Notes: generated by a model not told the origin, from the sequence alone. A DNA stretch of 64,000 nucleotides from Streptomyces noursei ATCC 11455 (GCF_001704275.1 NZ_CP011533.1:5518001-5582000), one strand, 5' to 3'. Counted from the stretch's first letter, positions 43,409-55,184 are shown. A program made the numbers and translations.

Positions 43409-44584
43409 GTGACAGACACGGCGCACGGCGCACGGCAAACGGCGGCGGCCTTCCGCGCCGTGTACGGGGCGGAGCCCACCGGCATCTGGGCGGCCCCCGG
43501 CCGGGTCAACCTGATCGGTGAACACACCGACTACAACGACGGCTTCGTGATGCCGCTGGCCCTCCCGCACACCACCCTCGCCGCCGCCGCACCCCGCACC
43601 GACGGGGTGCTGCGGCTGCACTCCGCCGGCGCCGACGGCGGCGTCGTCGAGCTGCGCCTCGACGAGCTCCGCCCGCCGTCCGCCGGGGCCGGCTGGGCCG
43701 CCTACCCGGCGGGCGTGGCCTGGGCGATGCGGGCGGCCGGCCTGCCGGTCGGCGGCGCCGACCTGCACTACACCAGCACCGTCCCGCTCGGCGCCGGCCT
43801 CTCCTCCTCGGCCGCCCTGGAGGTCGCCACCGCGCTCGCCCTCGACGACCTGCACGGCCTGGGGCTGCCCCGCGAGGAGCTGGCCCGGCTCGCCCAGCGC
43901 GCCGAGAACGCCTTCGTCGGCGTGCCCTGCGGGATCATGGACCAGACCGCCGCCGCCTGCTGCACCGCCGGCCACGCCCTCTTCCTCGACACCCGCGACC
44001 TCACCCGCCGCCACGTTCCGTTCGATTTGGCGGCGGAGGGGCTGTGCCTCCTCGTCGTCGACACCCGGGTCCGCCATCAACTGGGCGACGGCGCATACGC
44101 GGAGCGGCGCGCCGGATGCGAACGCGGCGCGCGGGCGCTCGGCGTGCGTGCGCTGCGCGACGTCCCGTACGCGCATCTGTCCGCGGCCCTGGACACGCTC
44201 GCCGGCGACCCGGTCGTCCAGGCCCTGGTCCGCCACATCGTCACCGAGAACCACCGGGTGGAACAGACCGTCGCCCATCTCGACGCCGGTCACCCCCGTG
44301 CCATCGGCCCCCTGCTCACCGCCGGACACGCCTCCCTCCGCGACGACTTCAAGATCTCCTGCGCCGAACTCGACCTCGCCGTCGACACCGCCCGCGCCGC
44401 CGGCGCGCTCGGCGCCCGGATGACCGGTGGCGGCTTCGGCGGCTCCGCCCTCGTCCTCGTCGACGAGGACGCCGCACCGGCGGTCACCGAGGCGCTGTAC
44501 GCGGCGTTCGCCGCCGCCGGCCACACCGCCCCGCGGATCTTCCCGGCCGTCCCGGGCCCCGGCGCCCACCGCCTGGCGGTGTAG
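43409..44584 (+). CDS. galK: Galactokinase
   Basis: A 391-residue GHMP kinase phosphorylating galactose at C1. The galactokinase signature is GRVNLIGEHTDYNDGFVMPL, the ATP loop is VPLGAGLSSSAALEVATALA, and the C-terminal motif is GARMTGGGFGGSALVL. CGIMDQTAA carries the catalytic-region Asp. GTG 43409 has GAAGGAA seven bases upstream. It follows galE by 50 bases, with the repeat element in between, completing galT-galE-galK. Confidence 0.96.
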   Translation: MTDTAHGARQTAAAFRAVYGAEPTGIWAAPGRVNLIGEHTDYNDGFVMPLALPHTTLAAAAPRTDGVLRLHSAGADGGVVELRLDELRPPSAGAGWAAYPAGVAWAMRAAGLPVGGADLHYTSTVPLGAGLSSSAALEVATALALDDLHGLGLPREELARLAQRAENAFVGVPCGIMDQTAAACCTAGHALFLDTRDLTRRHVPFDLAAEGLCLLVVDTRVRHQLGDGAYAERRAGCERGARALGVRALRDVPYAHLSAALDTLAGDPVVQALVRHIVTENHRVEQTVAHLDAGHPRAIGPLLTAGHASLRDDFKISCAELDLAVDTARAAGALGARMTGGGFGGSALVLVDEDAAPAVTEALYAAFAAAGHTAPRIFPAVPGPGAHRLAV

Positions 44585-44830
44585 GCCCCGTCAACCTCCC
44601 GCCTGCCGCCGTGCGCCCCCGCCACTTTCGTCAATCACCTTCCCCCGCCGCACCCCGTCCGTACGCTGTCACCAGCGCCGGTGGGGGCCGGTGTCGACCA
44701 GGGGGCGAGACCGTGGGGGAGCACGCCCGGGGCGGGTGGCCGGGGCCGCGGCGTCAGCCGTGCGGCTGAGGCGATCTTCAAACCGGGCGCCGGGCCCGCT
44801 ATGGTCCGTTCACCGAGACAGGGGGTCTCT

Positions 44831-45613
44831 GTGCAACGAATCCGGGTTCTGGTGGTCGACGACCACCGCATCTTCGCCGAATCCCTGGCGGCCGCACTGG
44901 CCGCGGAGGTGGACGTGGACGTCGCCGCGGCGGGCAGCGCCCCGGCGGCGCTGCGCACACTGGACCGGGCCGCCTCCGACGGCCGCCGCTTCGATGTCCT
45001 GCTCGCCGACGCCGACCTGGCCGCACCGCTGCTCGCGGTGCCCGCCCAGGGGACCGCCCGCGACGGCGCGCCCCGTGAGAGCCCGCCCCGCGGCGGCCCG
45101 ATGGACGGCATCGCGCTCGTCTCCGGCCTGCGCACCAGCCACCCGTACCTGCGGACCGTGGTCCTCGCCGACCGCGACGACCCGCGCCGGGCCGCCGCCG
45201 CCCTCCAGGCCGGTGCCTCCGGCTGGGTCGCCAAGGACTCCTCGCTCTCCCGGCTGCTGGCCGTCATCCGCGGCGTCCTGCGCGACGAGACGCATCTGCC
45301 GCCCGCCCTGCTCACCGGCGTCCTGCGGGAGCTGACCGCGGCCCGCAAGCACCGCACCGAGAGCGAACGGCTGGTGGAGTCGCTGACCCCGCGCGAACGC
45401 GAGGTGCTGCGCTGCATGGTCGCGGGGCTGGGCCGCAAGGCGGTCGCCGAGCGGCTCTTCCTCTCCCCGCACACCGTCCGCACCCACATGCAGAACGTGC
45501 TGGGCAAGCTCGGCGTGCACTCCACCCTCGCCGCGGTCGCCCTGGCGCGCCGGGCCGGCGTCGGCCCCGCCGAGCTCGAAGGGGCCGCGGCGGGCCCGCT
45601 GACGGTGCCCTGA
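44831..45613 (+). CDS. NarL/LuxR-type response regulator (orphan)
   Basis: A 260-residue regulator. Receiver: VLVVDDHRIFAESLA, putative phospho-acceptor Asp in DVLLADADLAAP, followed by an insertion of about 25 Pro/Gly-rich residues (VPAQGTARDGAPRESPPRGG), and a conserved Lys in SGWVAKDSSLSRLL. The LuxR helix-turn-helix is LTPREREVLRCMVAGLGRKA, then SPHTVRTHMQNVLGKLGV. GTG 44831 has AGGGGG upstream; a longer frame to 44681 is unsupported. No kinase gene is next to it. Two DesK-class partners would be expected somewhere; the orphan kinase at 59625 is in the same window but not linked. Confidence 0.88.
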   Translation: MQRIRVLVVDDHRIFAESLAAALAAEVDVDVAAAGSAPAALRTLDRAASDGRRFDVLLADADLAAPLLAVPAQGTARDGAPRESPPRGGPMDGIALVSGLRTSHPYLRTVVLADRDDPRRAAAALQAGASGWVAKDSSLSRLLAVIRGVLRDETHLPPALLTGVLRELTAARKHRTESERLVESLTPREREVLRCMVAGLGRKAVAERLFLSPHTVRTHMQNVLGKLGVHSTLAAVALARRAGVGPAELEGAAAGPLTVP

Positions 45614-45644
45614 CCCCCGGCCCCGGCCCGACGGCCCGGACGGA

Positions 45645-47663
45645 TCACCCCGCGGCGCCCCCACCGCCCTCCGGACCCGGACCGGTCAGCACGGCCACGC
45701 CCCGGGCGGCCAGCTCCACCCGCGTCACCGCCGCCGCCCGGGGCGCCAGAGCGTCCCGCAGCGGCTCCGGCAGCGGCACCTCCACCGCCCGGCACCCGTG
45801 GTTGAGCAGGAACACATACCGGCCCCCGGCGCCCTCCCGCACCGTCGCCTGCACCCTTGCCGGCAGCCCCGGCAGCACCGGCGCCACTCCCGCCGCGGCC
45901 CGCACGTCGTCCAACAGGGCCCGCAGCAGCGCCGGTTCGAGCCGGGTGCCCAGGTACCAGGCCGTGCCCCGCCCGTAGTCGTGCCGGGTCACCGCGGGCC
46001 GCCCGGCCAGCTCCCCGTCCAGGAACCGCGCCACCACCTCCGCGCCCGCCGGCACGATCTCCTCCGTCCACAGGTCGGCCCGCCCGCCGTGGGCTCCCGC
46101 ACCCCCCACCGCCACCGACGCCCCCTCCGCCAGCGGCCAGAACTCCGCCACCCGCAGCCCCAGGAGTTCCCGCAGCGGGCCCGGATAGCCCCCGGGGTGC
46201 ACCCGGTCGCACGCGTCGACGATCCCCGAGAAGAACGACACCACCAGGTGGCCGCCGCCCCGGACGTACGCCGCCAGCCGCGCCGCGTGGTCGGCCGTCA
46301 GCAGGTACAGGTTGGGCACCACCACCATCGGGTACGGCGTGAGGTCCCGGTCCGGCGGCACCACGTCGCACGCCACCCCCGCCTCGAACAGCGGGCGGTA
46401 GTGCGCCAGCGCGCTGTGCGAGTGGTCCAGCGCGGCGGACGGCCGGGAGTCCAGCTCCAGGGCCCACCAGCTCTGCCAGTCCGCCAGCAGCGCCACCGAA
46501 GCCCGCGACCGGGTCCCCTCGATCCCCGGCACCGCCGCCAACTCCCGCCCCAGCTCGCACACCTCACGGAAGATCCGGGTGTCCGTCCCGCCGTGCGGCA
46601 GCATCGCCGAGTGGAACTTCTCCGCCCCGCCCCTCGACTGCCGCCACTGGAAGAACAGCACCGCGTCCGCGCCCTGCGCCACCGCCTGCCAGCTCCACAG
46701 CCGCATCGCGCCGGGCGGCTTGGGCCCGTTGCGGGGCCGCCAGTTGACCGCGCCGGCCGCCTGCTCCAGCAGCAGCCACGGCTGCCCGCCGCGCGCCGAC
46801 CGCATCAGGTCGAAGACGTAACCCGCCCGGACGTGGTCGTCCGGCACGTACGGGTCCTGGTAGAAGTCCAGCGCCACCACGTCCATCGACGGCGCCCAGC
46901 CGAACGCGTCCACCGGTTTGTGCTGCGGCATCAGATTGGTGGTCACCGGCACCCCCGGCGTCAGCCGGTCGAGCACCGCCCGCTCGGCCAGATAGCAGTC
47001 CTTCAGCGCCTGGTCGCCGAACCGCAGATAGTCCAGCTGCTGCGCCGGATTGGCGAACGTCGGCGCGGTCCGCGGCGGCAGCACCTCCGCGAAGTCCCCG
47101 TACGCCTGCGACCAGAACGACGTCGACCAGGCGTCGTTGAGCGCCGCGACGGTCCCGTAGCGCTCCCGCAGCCAGCGCCGGAAGTCCTGCGCCGACACGT
47201 CGCAGAAGCACTGCCGGGTGTGGCACCCGTACTCGTTGCCCACGTGCCACATGGCCAGCGCCGGATGGTCGGCGTACCGGGTCGCCAACTGCTCCACCAG
47301 CCGCACCGCGTGCGCCCGGTACACCGGGCTGGACGGGCAGAAGTGCTGCCGCGCGCCCGGCCAGCGGCGCTGCCCGTCCGGCCCCTCCGGCAGGATCTCC
47401 GGGTGCGCCCGGCTCAACCACGGCGGCGGCGACGCGGTCATGGTCGCCAGACACACCTCGATCCCGGCGCCCGCCAGCCCGTCCAGCACCCGGTCGAACC
47501 ACCCGAAGTCCCATTCCCCCGGCCGGGGTTCGACCTTCGCCCAGGAGAAGATCCCGGCCGTGACCATGGTGACGTGGGCCGCCTTCATCAGCTCCAGGTC
47601 CTCGGCCCACACCTCCTCCGGCCACTGCTCGGGGTTGTAGTCGCCGCCGAATCGGATGCCCAT
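45645..47663 (-). CDS. Beta-galactosidase, GH42
   Basis: A 672-residue glycoside hydrolase. It opens FGGDYNPEQWPEEVWAEDLE, typical of GH42. The acid/base Glu is in ALAMWHVGNEYGCH and the nucleophile Glu in PWLLLEQAAGAVNWRPRN. The C-terminal trimerisation and beta domains follow (VVVPNLYLLTADHAARLAAY; AWYLGTRLEPALLRALLDDV). CHTRQCFC near the active site would be a metal-binding Cys cluster. There is no signal peptide, so it acts inside the cell on imported galactosides, releasing galactose for GalK. ATG 47663 with AGGGGG is the supported start. It lies convergent to the orphan regulator gene. Confidence 0.94.
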   Translation of the reverse strand: MGIRFGGDYNPEQWPEEVWAEDLELMKAAHVTMVTAGIFSWAKVEPRPGEWDFGWFDRVLDGLAGAGIEVCLATMTASPPPWLSRAHPEILPEGPDGQRRWPGARQHFCPSSPVYRAHAVRLVEQLATRYADHPALAMWHVGNEYGCHTRQCFCDVSAQDFRRWLRERYGTVAALNDAWSTSFWSQAYGDFAEVLPPRTAPTFANPAQQLDYLRFGDQALKDCYLAERAVLDRLTPGVPVTTNLMPQHKPVDAFGWAPSMDVVALDFYQDPYVPDDHVRAGYVFDLMRSARGGQPWLLLEQAAGAVNWRPRNGPKPPGAMRLWSWQAVAQGADAVLFFQWRQSRGGAEKFHSAMLPHGGTDTRIFREVCELGRELAAVPGIEGTRSRASVALLADWQSWWALELDSRPSAALDHSHSALAHYRPLFEAGVACDVVPPDRDLTPYPMVVVPNLYLLTADHAARLAAYVRGGGHLVVSFFSGIVDACDRVHPGGYPGPLRELLGLRVAEFWPLAEGASVAVGGAGAHGGRADLWTEEIVPAGAEVVARFLDGELAGRPAVTRHDYGRGTAWYLGTRLEPALLRALLDDVRAAAGVAPVLPGLPARVQATVREGAGGRYVFLLNHGCRAVEVPLPEPLRDALAPRAAAVTRVELAARGVAVLTGPGPEGGGGAAG

Positions 47664-47785
47664 CGGACCCCCTGGCTCGCATACGGGATTCCGGCGCCGG
47701 GCGGCCCTGGGGCACACCGCGGCGCCACGTCACGGGCGCCGCCCGCCACGACCGCCCGTGGAGCGCCGTCCCCTTCAGGTCTGCC

Positions 47786-48601
47786 TCACGAGGAGTTCTT
47801 GTACACACTCCAGCCGCCGTCCACGACCAGGCTCGCCCCCGTCACGAACGACGCCTCCTCGGACAGCAGGAACGCGATGGCCGCCGCGACCTCCTCGGGC
47901 CGCCCCAGCCGCCGGGCCGCCGTCTCCGCCGCGCTGGCCCGCCGCTGCTCCTCGTCGATGCCGTCCCACGCGGCGGTCAGCACCGGCCCCGGCAGCACGC
48001 AGTTGACCCGCACCTCGGGCCCGTACTCCACCGCCAGCTGCCGCCCCAGACCGGTCAGGCCCGCCTTGGACGCCGCGTACGCCGGCCGCCCCGGCAGCCC
48101 CACCAGCGCGTGCACCGACGACGTCAGCACCACCGCGCCGCCGCGCGCCCGCAGGTCCGCCAGGACCGCCCGCACGCCCAGGAACGCCCCGGTCAGATTC
48201 ACCCCCAACTGCCGGTCCCAGTCCTCCGGCGAGGTCCGGTCGGCCGGTGCCATGTGCGGCAGGTAGGCGTTGCTGACCAGGCCGTCGACCGGCCCGTAGC
48301 GGGTGTGTGCCGCGGCCACGGCCCGCCGCCAGTCGTCCTCGCCGGCCACGTCGCAGTGCTCGTAGGAGGCCCGTCCACCGGCCGCCCGGATGCGTCGCGC
48401 GGTGCGTTCCCCGCGGGCGTCGTCGATGTCCAGCAGCAGCACCGCGGCGCCCTCGGCCGCCAACCGGTCCGCGGTCGCCGCTCCGATGCCGCCGGCGGCC
48501 CCGGTCACCAGCACCGTCCGCCCCGCGAACCGCCGCCTCCGTCTGCCCCCGCCGCCGTAGTACGGACCTACTGGCGCCCCGTCCGTCCCCTGCTGGCTCA
48601 T
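47786..48601 (-). CDS. Short-chain dehydrogenase/reductase
   Basis: A 271-residue SDR. A Gly/Arg-rich start (GPYYGGGGRRRRRFAGR) precedes the cofactor motif VLVTGAAGGIGAATADRLAA; NAD-type Asp in LLLDIDDARGE; VSNAYLPH replaces NNAG; catalytic Ser in VVLTSSVHALVG and YAASK as the pair; GASLVVDGGWSVYKNSS is the C-terminus. Homologues next to galactosidase genes are often sugar or sugar-acid dehydrogenases, but the substrate is not readable. It is upstream of the beta-galactosidase gene on the same strand, separated by 122 bases. ATG 48601 lacks a strong ribosome-binding site. Confidence 0.88.
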   Translation of the reverse strand: MSQQGTDGAPVGPYYGGGGRRRRRFAGRTVLVTGAAGGIGAATADRLAAEGAAVLLLDIDDARGERTARRIRAAGGRASYEHCDVAGEDDWRRAVAAAHTRYGPVDGLVSNAYLPHMAPADRTSPEDWDRQLGVNLTGAFLGVRAVLADLRARGGAVVLTSSVHALVGLPGRPAYAASKAGLTGLGRQLAVEYGPEVRVNCVLPGPVLTAAWDGIDEEQRRASAAETAARRLGRPEEVAAAIAFLLSEEASFVTGASLVVDGGWSVYKNSS

Positions 48602-48682
48602 GCCATGATCCAAGCCCACCCCGGGCCGGCCCGGCAAGAGGACGCCGGTCGCGTGGACCTATGGCCTTATGGCCCTATGGCC

Positions 48683-49180
48683 TTAACTCGGCACGTTGTC
48701 AAACGGTCCGGTCAACCGACGCAGCAGACCGGCCAATTCGTGGCGCTGCGTGCGCGACAGCTCGGCCAGAATGGCGCGCTCCTGTGTCAGCAGCGCGGCC
48801 AGCGACTCGTCGGCCTTGTCACGGCCGTTGGCCGTCAGGCGGACCAGCACGCCGCGCCGGTCGCTGGGGTCCGGCAGACGCTCCACCAACTCCTTCTTGG
48901 CGAGCCGGTCGATGCGGTTGGTCATCGTGCCGGAGGTGACCAGCGTCTGGGTGAGCAGTGCGCCGGGGGAGAGCTGGTAGGGCGCGCCGGCGCGCCGCAG
49001 CGCGGTCAGCACGTCGAACTCCCAGGGCTCCAGGCCCACCTCGGAGAACGCGAGACGGCGGGCCCGGTCGAGGTGCCTGGCCAGCCTGGAGACGCGACTG
49101 AGGACCTCCAGTGGCTCCACGTCGAGGTCCGGGCGCTCGCGGCGCCATGCTGCGACCAGTCGATCGACCTCGTCCTCCAT
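48683..49180 (-). CDS. tamR: MarR-family regulator, TamR
   Basis: A 165-residue MarR protein: WEFDVLTALRRAGAPYQLSP, then TLVTSGTMTNRIDRLAKKEL and VERLPDPSDRRGVLVRLTANG for the wing. It is divergent from a trans-aconitate methyltransferase gene, the arrangement of tamR/tam in Streptomyces coelicolor, where TamR responds to trans-aconitate and related TCA-cycle acids and autoregulates through palindromes in the shared promoter. Matching palindromes are present here (49214-49245). ATG 49180 is the family start; the longer frame to 49231 runs through the operator. Confidence 0.88.
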   Translation of the reverse strand: MEDEVDRLVAAWRRERPDLDVEPLEVLSRVSRLARHLDRARRLAFSEVGLEPWEFDVLTALRRAGAPYQLSPGALLTQTLVTSGTMTNRIDRLAKKELVERLPDPSDRRGVLVRLTANGRDKADESLAALLTQERAILAELSRTQRHELAGLLRRLTGPFDNVPS

Positions 49181-49213
49181 GGCGATCAGTGTAAAGGGTC
49201 TGTCGACGTAAAG

Positions 49214-49245
49214 TCTCTTGATGGCAAGCATCTCGACGTCGAGAT
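49214..49245. promoter_or_regulatory. TamR operator candidates between tamR and tam
   Basis: ATCTCGACGTCGAGAT (49230-49245) is a perfect 16-bp palindrome. Directly next to it CTTG-atgg-CAAG (49216-49227) is a second dyad. TATATTTTACT follows at 49243-49253, fitting a -10 region for tam. Two adjoining sites suit cooperative MarR binding on both promoters. Confidence 0.65.
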
Positions 49246-49382
49246 ATATTTTACTGGACTACTGGGCATCGTGGCCGCGAGCTCGGAATCCATTCGAGAT
49301 GGCCAGAAGTCGACCGAACACTGTTCGGATCGATGCACCGCAAACCCGTGCCGGCCCTGTACGAGCAAAGGGGTTATCGAAC

Positions 49383-50204
49383 ATGCACGACGTACCGACC
49401 TGGGATCCGCAGCAGTATCTCCACCACTCCGGTCACCGCACCCGGCCCTTCCACGACCTGCTCCCCCGGATACCGCAACTTCCCCGCCCCGACCGCCCCG
49501 CCCGGATCGCCGATCTCGGCTGCGGCCCCGGCAATGTCACCGTCCAGATCGCCGACCGCTGGCCGGACGCGCACATCACCGGCTTCGACAACTCTCCCGA
49601 GATGCTCAAGGAGGCCGAGTCCTACGCCGGCCCGACCCCCGGTGGCGGCCACCTGGACTTCGCCCCCGGCGACGCCGCCACCTGGACTCCCGAAGAGCCC
49701 TACGACCTGATCGTCTCCAACGCGGCCCTGCAATGGGTCCCCAACCACCCGGATTCCTTCGCCCGCTGGATCGACGCCCTCACCCCCGGCGGCACCTTCG
49801 CCTTCCAGGTCCCGGGCAACTTCACCTCGCCCAGCCACGCCCTCCTGGGCGAACTGTGCGACTCGCCCCAGTGGCGCGACCGGCTCGACCGGCACGGCCG
49901 CCGCTTCGTCCACATCCTCGAACCCGCCGACTACCTGCGGCGCCTGACCGACCTCGGCTGCTCCACCGACGTGTGGGAGACCACCTACGTCCAACTGCTC
50001 CAGGGCGACGACCCGGTCCTCGACTGGGTCAAGGGCACGGCCCTGCGCCCCGTCCTCACCGCCCTCGAAGACGATCCGGAGGCCCGCGACGCCTTCCTCG
50101 CCGAATACCGCGACGCCCTGCGCCGCGCCTACCCGACCGGCCGCCACGGCACGGTCTTCCCGTTCCGCCGCATCTTCGCCGTAGCCCAGAAGACCACCCA
50201 CTGA
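49383..50204 (+). CDS. tam: Trans-aconitate 2-methyltransferase
   Basis: A 273-residue SAM-dependent methyltransferase: WDPQQYLHHSGHRTRPFHDL at the start, the SAM motif RIADLGCGPGNVTVQIADRW, then FDNSPEMLKEA, DLIVSNAALQWVPNHPDSFA and GTFAFQVPGNFTSPSH, all typical of Tam. It esterifies trans-aconitate, the spontaneous isomer of cis-aconitate that inhibits aconitase, so it protects the TCA cycle, notably under oxidative stress. ATG 49383 has AAGGGG nine bases upstream. Control by the divergent tamR is expected. Confidence 0.93.
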   Translation: MHDVPTWDPQQYLHHSGHRTRPFHDLLPRIPQLPRPDRPARIADLGCGPGNVTVQIADRWPDAHITGFDNSPEMLKEAESYAGPTPGGGHLDFAPGDAATWTPEEPYDLIVSNAALQWVPNHPDSFARWIDALTPGGTFAFQVPGNFTSPSHALLGELCDSPQWRDRLDRHGRRFVHILEPADYLRRLTDLGCSTDVWETTYVQLLQGDDPVLDWVKGTALRPVLTALEDDPEARDAFLAEYRDALRRAYPTGRHGTVFPFRRIFAVAQKTTH

Positions 50205-50352
50205 CCGGACGCTCCGCAATGAGCACCGGCCTCGACCACATCCAGCTCGCCGCCGGCCTGGGGAGGCAGGAGAAGGCTGCTGGTTCGAGGCCGGCGCGGA
50301 TCCGCGCGGCGCCCTGCGCGCCGGTACGGCGCGGCCCCTCGGCGGGGCGACC

Positions 50353-51045
50353 TCAGTTCTTGCGGTGCCCTATCAACCGCGGCTTGGGCTCCAGATTCCC
50401 CAGCCCGTGCCACGCCAGGTTCACCAGGTGCGCCGCCACCTCCGCCTTCTTCGGCTTGCGGGTGTCGACCCACCACTGGCCGGTCAGGGCCACCATGCCG
50501 ACCAGGGCCTGCGCGTACAGCGGCGCCAGCTTCGGATCGAAGCCGCGGGCCTTGAACTCCAGGCCCAGGATGTCCTCGACCTGCGTGGCGATATCGCTGA
50601 TCAGCGACGCGAAGGTGCCCGTCGACTGGGCGACGGGGGAGTCGCGGACGAGGATCCGGAAGCCGTCGGTGAACGTCTCGATGTAGTCGAGCAGCGCGAA
50701 CGCCGCCTGTTCGAGGAGCTCCCGCGGATGCCCCGCGGTCAGCGCGCCGGTCACCATGTCCAGCAGCTGCCGCATCTCGCGGTCCACGACCACCGCGTAC
50801 AGCCCCTCCTTGCCGCCGAAGTGCTCGTAGACCACCGGCTTGGAGACCCCGGCCTTCGCCGCGATCTCCTCCACCGACGTGCCCTCGTAGCCGCGCTCGG
50901 CGAAGAGCGTGCGGCCGATGTCCAGCAACTGCTCACGGCGCTCCGCGCCGGTCATCCGCACCCGCCGGGCCCGCCGGCCCCCCGAGGACGCGGACCCGGA
51001 GGACTTTCCCTTGCTGCCGTTGTTCGCACTGCTGTCGATCGCCAC
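50353..51045 (-). CDS. TetR-family regulator of the desaturase operon
   Basis: A 230-residue TetR protein. A Ser/Gly/Lys-rich leader precedes the helix-turn-helix (GRTLFAERGYEGTSVEEIAA, then AGVSKPVVYEHFGGKEGLYA). The ligand domain contains LLDYIETFTDGFRILVRDSP and GMVALTGQWWVDTRKPKKAE. It follows the desaturase gene by only seven bases on the same strand, so it is co-transcribed with it and probably represses that operon in response to an acyl-CoA, comparable in idea to DesT-type regulators. The start is a GTG at 51045. Confidence 0.88.
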   Translation of the reverse strand: MAIDSSANNGSKGKSSGSASSGGRRARRVRMTGAERREQLLDIGRTLFAERGYEGTSVEEIAAKAGVSKPVVYEHFGGKEGLYAVVVDREMRQLLDMVTGALTAGHPRELLEQAAFALLDYIETFTDGFRILVRDSPVAQSTGTFASLISDIATQVEDILGLEFKARGFDPKLAPLYAQALVGMVALTGQWWVDTRKPKKAEVAAHLVNLAWHGLGNLEPKPRLIGHRKN

Positions 51046-51052
51046 TCGTCAA

Positions 51053-52075
51053 TCATGCCCCCAGCGGGGCCCTCTCCTCGCCCCGGGCGCCGTCCTGGCG
51101 GCGGGCGTCGAGCCGGTCCGCGGTGGGCCACCGCACGTCGTACGCCCATCCCGCAAGCTCGCACCAGCGGATCAGCCGGGCGCTGGAGTCCAGCTGCCCC
51201 TTCAGCACGCCGTGCCGGGCGCAGGTCGGGTCGGCGTGGTGCAGGTTGTGCCAGGACTCGCCGCAGGACAGGACCGCGAGCCACCAGACGTTGCCGGAGC
51301 GGTCGCGGGACTTGAAGGGGCGCTTGCCGACCGCGTGGCAGATGGAGTTGATCGACCACGTGACGTGGTGCAGCAGCGCCACCCGGACCAGGGAACCCCA
51401 GAAGAACGCGGTCAGCGCGCCCTGCCAGGACCATGTCACCAGCCCGCCGACCAGCGGCGGGATCAGCAGGGACACCGTCGTCCACAGGACGAACTGGCGG
51501 GAGACCGTGCGGATCGCCCGGTCCTTGATCAGGTCCGGCGCGTACTTGTGCTGCGGCGTCTGCTCCTCGTCGAACATCCAGCCGACGTGTGCCCACCACA
51601 GGCCCTTCATCAGGGCCGGGACCGTCTCGCCGTACCGCCACGGCGAGTGCGGATCACCCTCCGCGTCGGAGAACTTGTGGTGCTTGCGGTGATCGGCGAC
51701 CCAGCGGACCAGCGGCCCCTCCACCGCCATCGACCCCATGATCGCCAGCGCGATCCGCAGCGGACGCTTCGCCTTGAAGGCGCCGTGTGTGAAGTGACGG
51801 TGGAAGCCGATGGTGATGCCGTGACAACCGATGTAGTACATCGCGGTCATCAGCCCGAGGTCCAGCCAGCTCACGCCCCAGCCCCAGGCCAGTGGCACCG
51901 CGGCGACCAGGGCCAGGAACGGCACGGTGATGAACAACAGCAGGGTGATCTGTTCCAGCGATCTGCGCTGCTCGCCGCCCAGCGTCGCGGACGGCAGGGC
52001 GGAGGCGGCAGAAGAACCGGCGGGAGTGTCGAGCGGCATGGGTGACTCTTCCACGGCTTTCGGACCAGCGGTCAT
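51053..52075 (-). CDS. Fatty acyl-CoA desaturase
   Basis: A 340-residue membrane di-iron desaturase (stearoyl-CoA delta-9 type). The three His boxes are HRHFTH, HRKHH and HNLHH, placed as usual between four membrane spans (ITLLLFITVPFLALVAAVPL; WLDLGLMTAMYYIGCHGITI; SLLIPPLVGGLVTW; GALTAFFWGSLVRVALLHHV). It introduces a double bond into membrane fatty acids to control fluidity. ATG 52075 is used; an internal ATG 12 codons later is possible. It heads the operon with the TetR gene, and a palindrome lies in its promoter. Confidence 0.94.
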   Translation of the reverse strand: MTAGPKAVEESPMPLDTPAGSSAASALPSATLGGEQRRSLEQITLLLFITVPFLALVAAVPLAWGWGVSWLDLGLMTAMYYIGCHGITIGFHRHFTHGAFKAKRPLRIALAIMGSMAVEGPLVRWVADHRKHHKFSDAEGDPHSPWRYGETVPALMKGLWWAHVGWMFDEEQTPQHKYAPDLIKDRAIRTVSRQFVLWTTVSLLIPPLVGGLVTWSWQGALTAFFWGSLVRVALLHHVTWSINSICHAVGKRPFKSRDRSGNVWWLAVLSCGESWHNLHHADPTCARHGVLKGQLDSSARLIRWCELAGWAYDVRWPTADRLDARRQDGARGEERAPLGA

Positions 52076-52122
52076 GTGGTGTCCCTCGTCGGGGGCTCGG
52101 GGGCACGGCTACGGCCTACGGG

Positions 52123-52137
52123 ACCGTAACCTACGGT
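52123..52137. promoter_or_regulatory. Palindrome upstream of the desaturase gene
   Basis: ACCGTA-acc-TACGGT is an exact dyad, with further half-sites CTACGG (52110-52115) and TTCGTAAG (52138-52145) beside it. It lies 48 bases before the desaturase start and is the likely operator for the co-transcribed TetR protein. Confidence 0.55.
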
Positions 52138-52337
52138 TTCGTAAGTATGGCAGCGACGCCGCTCCGAGCAAGGCCGTGACAGGCCACGCCCCCGCCCTCC
52201 CGGGCCGGGTGCCCACCCTGCGGACGGTGTGATTCCCCCGGGACGGGGACACCTATCCTGGGGACGTCGGACAGCGCGGTCCGCCACCCGCCCAGACGTG
52301 CTCAACGACTGCACCATCCCTGCAAGGAGCCGCACCT

Positions 52338-55103
<2,766 letters not shown>

Positions 55104-55110
55104 CCGCCCC

Positions 55111-55180
55111 CGCCCCGACGTACGACGGCGGGTCCGCCCGGAGAAACCTCCGGACGGGCCCGCCGTCGTACGTCGGGGCG
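55111..55180. terminator. 33-bp stem bidirectional terminator between ppc and pth
   Basis: 55111-55143 and 55148-55180 are reverse complements at 31 of 33 positions (CGCCCCGACGTACGACGGCG and onward), with a four-base loop AAAC. Such a hairpin is ideal for stopping both convergent transcripts. Confidence 0.85.
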
Positions 55181-55184
55181 CCGC

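Noticed and set aside
44681..44830. N-terminal extension of the second NarL-type regulator
   Set aside because: The added residues are low-complexity and the receiver domain starts right after GTG 44831, which has a ribosome-binding site.
50205..50352. Extra small gene downstream of tam (MSTGLDHIQLAAG...)
   Set aside because: The short start resembles a glyoxalase-type N-terminus, but the frame runs on for many codons with no glyoxalase motifs; at most it is a tiny remnant, too short to support.
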